This document shows positions 1-4,203 of a DNA stretch of 5,767 bases, in pieces. The DNA is from Rhodospirillales bacterium. GTDB lineage: Bacteria > Pseudomonadota > Alphaproteobacteria > Acetobacterales > Acetobacteraceae. The notes under the pieces are model-generated. The model was not told the origin of the DNA and searched no databases. It saw only the letters and a list, made by a program, of their open reading frames with translations. The stretch covers positions 1 through 5,767 of the forward strand of contig JANXXW010000294.1 in the NCBI GenBank assembly GCA_025350425.1, written 5' to 3'. How positions within the stretch are numbered: position 1 is the first letter of the stretch; every line of letters starts with the position of its first letter. The position numbers and the translations under genes are program-made.

Positions 1-1
1 A

Positions 2-145
2 AATCAAACCCTACACGACCCTCATCAAAACAACCCCGTGCCCCATCTTTATGACCGGGTTCGCGCACGCTTTGTGCCGCTTGGCGGGGTCGATCTTGAA
101 CTGCCCCCGCGCGAACCGGCTCGCGAGCCGCCCCGGTTCGACTGA
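2..145 (+). CDS. FitA-like antitoxin, C-terminal part (5' end outside window)
   Basis: This frame is open from the left edge and ends at a TGA at 143-145, giving 47 visible residues. The last 25 or so residues read like the tail of FitA/StbC-type antitoxins: an arginine-rich RVRARF segment, then PLGGVDLELPPRE and a proline-rich ending close to REPPRFD. In this family the N-terminal ribbon-helix-helix domain binds the operator DNA, and the C-terminal tail wraps the PIN toxin and blocks its active site; only the tail is visible here. The stop shares one base with the toxin start (TGATG), the usual antitoxin-first order, so the two are probably translationally coupled and autoregulated from a promoter to the left of the window. 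The first 15 visible residues (Asn- and His-rich) are less typical and their DNA is more AT-rich. They may be a variable linker, or they may mark damage to the gene. Confidence 0.7.
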   Translation, partial: NQTLHDPHQNNPVPHLYDRVRARFVPLGGVDLELPPREPAREPPRFD

Positions 146-564
146 TGCTGATACTTGATACCAACATGCTCTCCGAGATCATGCGTCCCGAGCCTGAGCG
201 GAAAGTTGCGGACTGGATTGTCCGCCAGTCATCGGATGAGCTGTTCACGGCTGCTGTGTGCCAGGCAGAAATCCTTTCCGGCCTAGCCGCCATGTCAATC
301 GGCCGGCGCCGCGCCGACTTGGAGGAGGCCGCGCGGGCCATGTTCGCTGAGGATTTTGACGGTCGCATCCTGCCTTTCGATTCCGAGGCGGCGGCTGCTT
401 ATGCCGAGATGTTCGCGGCACGCCGGCAGACCGGGCGGCCGAGCGGGACCATTGATCTCATGCTGGCCGCGATTGCGCGCGTGCGGGGGGCGAGCGTTGT
501 CACCCGCAACGTAGCCGACTTCGAGGGCGTGGGCGTGGCGATCATCAATCCTTGGAGTGAGTGA
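145..564 (+). CDS. fitB: PIN-domain toxin, FitB/VapC family ribonuclease
   Basis: A complete 139-residue protein, the normal length for FitB/VapC toxins. PIN-domain toxins are Mg-dependent endoribonucleases that cut RNA (tRNA or rRNA in studied VapCs) when the labile antitoxin is lost. The acidic active-site set is visible: Asp5 in the opening LILDTN motif, Glu42 in the AEILSG helix, Asp104 in TIDLMLAAIA, and the TRNVADF motif at 120-126 with Asn122 and Asp125. The ending INPW is typical of the FitB subgroup. The ATG start shares one base with the preceding antitoxin stop, which fixes the start and implies coupled translation; I see no strong separate ribosome binding site. All key residues are intact, so the toxin should be active. 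The cell target cannot be read from sequence. FitB is the closest named type; VapC would be an equally acceptable label. Confidence 0.93.
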   Translation: MLILDTNMLSEIMRPEPERKVADWIVRQSSDELFTAAVCQAEILSGLAAMSIGRRRADLEEAARAMFAEDFDGRILPFDSEAAAAYAEMFAARRQTGRPSGTIDLMLAAIARVRGASVVTRNVADFEGVGVAIINPWSE

Positions 565-586
565 CCACACCTCCGATTCTGAGAGC

Positions 587-591
587 AAGGA
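587..591 (+). promoter_or_regulatory. Ribosome binding site of the decayed recombinase
   Basis: AAGGA lies six bases before the ATG at 598. It is a good Shine-Dalgarno match and supports that ATG as the original start of the recombinase relic, even though the frame is now stopped after 11 codons. Confidence 0.5.
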
Positions 592-597
592 CCCCGC

Positions 598-828
598 ATG
601 ACCGTACGGGAGCCGAGGCGGTTCGTCGCCTAACTTTGCATCAGCGCCTATGGCTAGGGCCGATCTGGCCTTGGCCATGAGATACACCGGCAGGCCGTCG
701 CGGCTTACGTTGCTCAGGCCGGCGGCGAGGTGGTGGCAGAGTTCCAGGAGGTGGAGAGCGGCAAGCGTGCCGACCGGCCACAACTCGCCGTCGCGCTGGC
801 TTCCTGCCGCGACCGCGTAGGCCGTAAC
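598..828 (+). pseudogene. Serine recombinase (resolvase/invertase family), decayed N-terminal fragment
   Basis: Read in one frame from the ATG at 598, the translation follows the N-terminal catalytic domain of a resolvase-type serine recombinase. RRFVA matches the first beta strand. The serine codon at 643-645 falls at the catalytic position of the family's RVS motif, here degraded to CIS. GRSGLG (658-675), RQAVAAYV (688-711) and EVESGKRADRPQL (about 748-786) follow in the family's order. The frame is broken by TAA at 631-633, where the family usually has Tyr, and by TAG at 655-657, where it usually has Gln. No frameshift is needed. After ALASCR (ending about 813) the sequence jumps to DRVGRN, which resembles the family's DRLSRN motif. 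The roughly ten residues normally between them, around the VAKL strand, are missing, so a small deletion is likely. Similarity ends near 828; the rest of the catalytic domain and the C-terminal DNA-binding part are gone. Such enzymes move or resolve mobile elements; this copy cannot work. Confidence 0.78.
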
Positions 829-891
829 TTGTGTCCATTAAAATGGGGGATGGCGAACCGCTGCTACACCACGTCCAGGGGCACGATCATC
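829..891. other. Unassigned spacer between recombinase relic and mazG 3' end
   Basis: No gene, RNA or clear terminator is seen here. It contains a locally AT-rich inverted repeat, CCATT-AA-AATGG at 835-846, directly after the point where similarity to the recombinase stops. There is no GC stem followed by a T run on either strand, so how the convergent transcripts end is not visible. Confidence 0.4.
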
Positions 892-1698
892 CTATTGCCG
901 CTCCTCCCGCTTAACCTGCACCCAAGCCGCCTCCATCACCTCCAACGTCTCATCTGCCACCGACGTCCCGCGCTCCCCCAGTACCCGCTCTACTCCCGCA
1001 AACCGCCGCACAAACTTATCGTTCGCATGTCGTAAGCACTCCTCCGGATCGAGCCCCAACTTCCGCGCCAGATTCGCCAATACAAACAGCATATCCCCTA
1101 CCTCATCGGCCAACCGCACGGGATCACCCCCCGCCAACTCGGCCCGCAACTCCGCGGTCTCCTCGTCCAGCTTGTCCAACACGGCCTCCACATCTGGCCA
1201 GTCGAACCCCACCCGCCCAGCCCGCGCCGTCAACTTGGCCGCGCGGGTGAGGGCAGGGAGGCCGACCGCCACCCCGGCCAGCACCCCAATCTCCGCCCGC
1301 GCCACCCGCTCGGCGCGCTTCTGTTCCTCCCAGGCAACATTCTGCGCCCCGGCATCGCGCGAAGCCGCCTCACCGAATACGTGCGGATGGCGGCGTATCA
1401 TCTTGTCGGCGATGGCCCGCGCCACGTCGGTGAAACCGAACCGCCCCGCCTCTTCCGCGATGCGGGCGTGATAGACCACCTGAAACAGCAGATCGCCCAA
1501 CTCGTCCGGCAAATCCGCGAAATCCCGCCGCGCGATGGCGTCGGAGACCTCGTAGGCTTCCTCGATCGTATACGGCGCAATGGTCTCGAAACTCTGCGCG
1601 ATGTCCCACGGGCAGCCCGTGCCAGGGGTCCGAAGCGCCGCCATGATATCGATCAGGCGGCGCAGCTCGGCCTCTGCCGCGCCGGCGTTCAACTCCAT
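892..1698 (-). CDS. mazG: Nucleoside triphosphate pyrophosphohydrolase MazG
   Basis: A 268-residue protein, close to the 263 residues of E. coli MazG. The enzyme hydrolyses (d)NTPs to the monophosphate and pyrophosphate in the cytoplasm. It serves as a house-cleaning enzyme and, in E. coli, affects ppGpp level and cell survival under starvation. Both tandem MazG domains are visible. The N-terminal one has GCPWD at 28-32, EEAYE at 46-50 and DELGD at 65-69, followed by the signature RRHPHVF at 102-108. The C-terminal one has DEETAE at 178-183 and DEVGD at 198-202. These paired EExxE and ExxD sets bind Mg and the triphosphate, and all acidic residues are present. The ATG lies inside the end of the upstream dehydrogenase gene with a 10-nt overlap and no strong ribosome binding site, so translation is probably coupled. 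It is last in the four-gene - strand cluster and converges on the recombinase relic. Confidence 0.97.
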   Translation of the reverse strand: MELNAGAAEAELRRLIDIMAALRTPGTGCPWDIAQSFETIAPYTIEEAYEVSDAIARRDFADLPDELGDLLFQVVYHARIAEEAGRFGFTDVARAIADKMIRRHPHVFGEAASRDAGAQNVAWEEQKRAERVARAEIGVLAGVAVGLPALTRAAKLTARAGRVGFDWPDVEAVLDKLDEETAELRAELAGGDPVRLADEVGDMLFVLANLARKLGLDPEECLRHANDKFVRRFAGVERVLGERGTSVADETLEVMEAAWVQVKREERQ

Positions 1699-2654
1699 AG
1701 AGGGTTGATCGGCGGACGTCCGGCCAGCACGGCCTGGATGTTGTCGAGCGCTCGGTAGCCCATCGCGTTACGGCTCTCGACCGTGGCGCTGCCCATATGC
1801 GGGGTCAGGAACACGTTCTCCAACTCGGCGAAGCGGAGATCGTAATCCGGCTCGCGGCGAAACACGTCGAGCCCGGCGGCGAACAGGTGACCCGAGGTAA
1901 GGGCGGCGATCAACGCGTCCTCGTCCACCAGCCCGCCGCGCGACACGTTCACGAACACCGCCCCCTTGGGCAGCATTGCGAAGGTTTCGGCGTTCATGAT
2001 GTCTGATGTGGCCGGGTTGCTTGCGGCGTGCAGCGACAGCACGTCGCAATGCGGCAGCATCGCGTGGAAGTCGGCGAAATACTCGGCCCCAGCCTCAAGC
2101 TCCGGCGGGAGGCGCTTGGAGTTGCAATAGATCACCCGCATTCCGAAGCCCCGCGCGCGCTGCGCTACCGCCTGCCCGATGCGGCCAAGGCCCAGGATGC
2201 CCAGCGTCTTGCCCCACACCCGCGTGCCCATCATCTCGCCCATCCCGTAGCCCCGCCGCCATCCCTTCCGCATGATGGCCTCGTATTCGTGGCCGCGCCG
2301 GCAGGCGTTCAGGATCAGCATGAACGTGAGGTCGGCGGTGCAGTCCGTCAGCACGTCCGGCGTGTTGGTCACGGGCAGCCCCCGGGCGTGGGCGGCGGCG
2401 ACATCGATGTGGTCGAACCCCACGCTGAAGGTGGCGGCGATCCGCACATGCTCCGGGATGCGCGCGATGGTCGCGGCGTCGAGCTTCAAATGCGAGGTGA
2501 GCATCAACGCATCAGCCTTGGTTTCGGTCAGCAACCGGATGACCGTGTCCTGGTCCATGTCCTGCCCCTCGGGGTACGGGCACTCGAATTCCTCGGCGAC
2601 TCGCACGGCGACATCGGGGGGGATCTGGCGGCTGACGATCAGGCGAGGCTTCAT
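1689..2654 (-). CDS. D-2-hydroxyacid dehydrogenase, glyoxylate/hydroxypyruvate reductase type
   Basis: A 321-residue cytoplasmic oxidoreductase with the fold and length of the GhrB/GyaR group. These enzymes reduce glyoxylate to glycolate, hydroxypyruvate to glycerate, or related 2-keto acids, with NAD(P)H. Numbered from the chosen start, the substrate-domain motif SVGFDHID is at 77-84, the Rossmann motif GLGRIG at 155-160, the catalytic Arg239 in NVSRGG, Glu268 in FRREP and His286 in TPHMGS; this is the full Arg/Glu/His triad. After the second beta strand the sequence is YCNSKR (176-181) with no acidic residue, which favours NADPH over NADH (inference). I chose the ATG at 2652-2654 because GGAG stands eight bases upstream and the protein then begins directly at the first beta strand. 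An ATG at 2679-2681 would add nine residues without a clear ribosome binding site. The stop overlaps the mazG start by ten bases. The exact substrate cannot be told. Confidence 0.93.
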   Translation of the reverse strand: MKPRLIVSRQIPPDVAVRVAEEFECPYPEGQDMDQDTVIRLLTETKADALMLTSHLKLDAATIARIPEHVRIAATFSVGFDHIDVAAAHARGLPVTNTPDVLTDCTADLTFMLILNACRRGHEYEAIMRKGWRRGYGMGEMMGTRVWGKTLGILGLGRIGQAVAQRARGFGMRVIYCNSKRLPPELEAGAEYFADFHAMLPHCDVLSLHAASNPATSDIMNAETFAMLPKGAVFVNVSRGGLVDEDALIAALTSGHLFAAGLDVFRREPDYDLRFAELENVFLTPHMGSATVESRNAMGYRALDNIQAVLAGRPPINPLWS

Positions 2655-2662
2655 GTAACATG

Positions 2663-2666
2663 CTCC
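2663..2666 (-). promoter_or_regulatory. Ribosome binding site of the hydroxyacid dehydrogenase
   Basis: GGAG on the - strand, eight bases before the ATG at 2652-2654, decides between that start and the ATG nine codons upstream. It lies in the 51-nt gap after the enoyl-CoA hydratase gene, in which no terminator is visible. Confidence 0.6.
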
Positions 2667-2705
2667 ATTGGCGAGGCGCATGATGCCGGGGTCCGCCGCG
2701 CGCCG

Positions 2706-3497
2706 CTACCTGCCTTTGAACACCGGCTTGCGCTTCTCATTGAATGCGGCCACGCCCTCGCGGCGGTCCTCCGTCGGGACCAGCCGATTGTACGCCTCGA
2801 TCTCGAACATCAGCGCGCTCGCCAAATCCATCTGCGAGCCCACGGTGACGGATTGCTTGATCTGCCGCGTCGAGAGCGGCGCATTGCCGGCGATGCGTTC
2901 GGCGGTCTCCATGACCTCCACCATCAGCCGATCGGACGCACAGACCCGGTTCACGAGCCCCCACTCCAGCGCCTGCGCGGCGTTGATGGGGCTACCGGTC
3001 AGCAGCATCTCCTTCGCCCGCCGCGTGCCGAGCGCCCGCGCCAAGTTCTGCGTGCCGCCGGCGCCGGGCATGATGCCGAGTGTCACTTCCGACATCGCGA
3101 AGCGCGCGTGTTCGGAGGCGTAGGCGAAATCGCAGCACAGCGCGATCTCGCATCCCCCACCGTACGCGGCGCCGTTCAGCGCCGCGATCATCGGGACGGG
3201 GCAGAGATGCATCGCCCGCACCATCCGCTCGAACACGATGTGCTGTGCCTGCCACGCCACGTCGTCCATGCCGAGGCGCTGCTTGAGGTCGCCGCCCGCG
3301 CAGAACGCGCGCTCCCCCGCACCTGTCACCACGACGCAGCGATAGGTGGAGGGATCGGCGTTCAGCCCGTCGAACACCGCGATCAGGTCGAGCCCCATCT
3401 GGGTGTTCAGCGCGTTCGACGCCTCCGGCCGGTTCAGCGTCACCCGCAGGATATGCGCGGCGGGCTGATCCAGCTTCAGCGTCTCGTAGTCCCGCAT
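2706..3497 (-). CDS. Enoyl-CoA hydratase/isomerase family protein
   Basis: A 263-residue crotonase-fold protein, the usual length for a single-domain enoyl-CoA hydratase. Hydratases add water across the 2,3 double bond of enoyl-CoA thioesters in fatty-acid or amino-acid breakdown. Visible motifs are NRPEASNAL at 22-30, the oxyanion-hole strand AFCAGGD at 64-70 with the second oxyanion residue in AYGGGCE at 111-117, and SEVTLGIMPGAGGTQ at 136-150. Glu117 and Glu137 align with the two catalytic glutamates of rat mitochondrial enoyl-CoA hydratase (Glu144 and Glu164). That favours a true hydratase over isomerases or hydrolases that lack one of them. The C-terminal helix region ends in EGVAAFNEKRKPVF, typical of the family. 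The ATG follows the msrA stop by one base (TGATATG), so the genes are coupled; I see no strong separate ribosome binding site. The acyl-CoA substrate is not determinable, and no other beta-oxidation gene lies in the window. Confidence 0.95.
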   Translation of the reverse strand: MRDYETLKLDQPAAHILRVTLNRPEASNALNTQMGLDLIAVFDGLNADPSTYRCVVVTGAGERAFCAGGDLKQRLGMDDVAWQAQHIVFERMVRAMHLCPVPMIAALNGAAYGGGCEIALCCDFAYASEHARFAMSEVTLGIMPGAGGTQNLARALGTRRAKEMLLTGSPINAAQALEWGLVNRVCASDRLMVEVMETAERIAGNAPLSTRQIKQSVTVGSQMDLASALMFEIEAYNRLVPTEDRREGVAAFNEKRKPVFKGR

Positions 3498-3498
3498 A

Positions 3499-4047
3499 TC
3501 AGGCGGCTTCGGTGCGTTTTACGCGATCGGCGAAGCTCTTCTTGAACTTTTGAACCTTGGGCGCCACCACCGCTTGGCAATAACCGCTCCAGGGATTGCG
3601 GGCGAAGTAGTTGTGGTGCTCAGATTCGGCCGGCCAGAACTTCTCCAGCGGCTCCAATTCCGTCACGATCTTGGCCGGCCAGATCCGCTCGGCGGTGATC
3701 TCGGCAATCAAGTTCTCGGCCGTCTCGCGCTGGGCGGCATCGTGGGTGAGGATGATGGATCGGTATTGCGGTCCGGCATCGTTGCCCTGGCGGTTGGGTG
3801 TGGTCGGGTCGTGGATTGTGAAAAATACCCGGAGTAGATCGGCATAGGAGAGCTCCGCCGGGTCGAAGGCAATCTGCACCACCTCGGCGTGCCCGGTCTG
3901 CTTGCCGCAGACTTCCTCGTAGGTCGGGTTCTGTACATGCCCAGCGGCATATCCGCTCATCACGCGGCTCACGCCGCGCAGTCCAAGATAGACTGCCTCC
4001 AAACACCAGAAGCAGCCGCCGCCCAAGGTCGCGAGTTGCTCGGCCAT
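3499..4047 (-). CDS. msrA: Peptide-methionine (S)-S-oxide reductase MsrA
   Basis: A 182-residue cytoplasmic repair enzyme that reduces the S-epimer of methionine sulfoxide, free or in proteins, back to methionine using thioredoxin. The active-site motif GCFWC is at 11-15 with catalytic Cys12. Further family motifs follow: SGYAAG at 31-36, PTYEEVC at 41-47, TGHAE at 51-55, HDPTTPNRQGND at 79-90 and the QYRS segment at 94-97. Cys157 in the late GYCQ motif is the likely resolving cysteine. No MsrB domain is fused. I chose the ATG at 4045-4047 because GGAG lies eight bases upstream and the protein then begins just before the first strand, as in short MsrAs. An ATG 15 codons further upstream would add an unconserved stretch running across the palindrome near 4070. 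It is the first gene of the - strand cluster, so any promoter for the operon should lie in the 156-bp gap upstream. Confidence 0.97.
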   Translation of the reverse strand: MAEQLATLGGGCFWCLEAVYLGLRGVSRVMSGYAAGHVQNPTYEEVCGKQTGHAEVVQIAFDPAELSYADLLRVFFTIHDPTTPNRQGNDAGPQYRSIILTHDAAQRETAENLIAEITAERIWPAKIVTELEPLEKFWPAESEHHNYFARNPWSGYCQAVVAPKVQKFKKSFADRVKRTEAA

Positions 4048-4055
4048 GATTTGTT

Positions 4056-4059
4056 CTCC
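4056..4059 (-). promoter_or_regulatory. Ribosome binding site of msrA
   Basis: GGAG on the - strand, eight bases before the ATG at 4045-4047. It favours this start over the in-frame ATG 45 bases upstream. Confidence 0.6.
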
Positions 4060-4066
4060 ATTCCAA

Positions 4067-4076
4067 AGTCTAGACT
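4067..4076. promoter_or_regulatory. Perfect 10-bp palindrome upstream of msrA, possible operator or promoter element
   Basis: AGTCTAGACT is its own reverse complement and sits 20 bases upstream of the msrA start, just outside the ribosome binding site. On the - strand it includes TAGACT, a weak match to a -10 box, but the TTGCCA upstream of it is only 14 bases away, shorter than the usual 16-18. It may be a repressor site or a chance palindrome; only its symmetry and place are seen. Confidence 0.25.
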
Positions 4077-4170
4077 GAAATGGCACTGGCAAACGCGATT
4101 TCTAACCCCCGCATCGACGCAGGCCAGGAACAACGCGATTCCAAACCGCGCGAATCTCGGCATCGTATGT

Positions 4171-4196
4171 CGCCAATCACGACCGCGATCTTGGCG
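4171..4196 (-). terminator. Stem-loop just after the TRAP permease stop; possible transcript 3' end
   Basis: CGCCAA at 4171-4176 pairs with TTGGCG at 4191-4196. Two further pairs are possible across a 2-nt bulge, around an 8-nt loop. It begins eight bases past the permease stop on the - strand. There is no T run after it in that direction, so it is not a classic intrinsic terminator; it could protect a 3' end or be chance. Whether the permease transcript reads on into msrA is left open. Confidence 0.3.
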
Positions 4197-4203
4197 AATA
4201 GCA

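Noticed and set aside
295..783. - strand open frame of 162 codons opposite the toxin and recombinase relic
   Set aside because: Shadow of the + strand coding frame; no motif or ribosome binding site recognised.
730..1035. Apparent 101-codon + strand gene starting with GTG at 730
   Set aside because: Its first part is the downstream piece of the recombinase relic and the remainder runs antisense through the 3' end of mazG; it is not an independent gene.
2655..2681. Nine-codon N-terminal extension of the hydroxyacid dehydrogenase from an ATG at 2679-2681
   Set aside because: No clear ribosome binding site before that ATG, while GGAG is well placed for the ATG at 2652-2654, which also gives the usual family N-terminus.
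2028..3545. Open frame of 505 codons on the + strand, antisense to the dehydrogenase and hydratase genes
   Set aside because: It spans two well-supported genes on the other strand. Its translation is His/Arg/Gly-rich with no recognisable motif, as expected of a shadow of GC-rich codon use.
4048..4092. Fifteen-codon N-terminal extension of MsrA
   Set aside because: The extension is unlike MsrA sequences and crosses the palindrome and ribosome binding site that serve the start at 4047.
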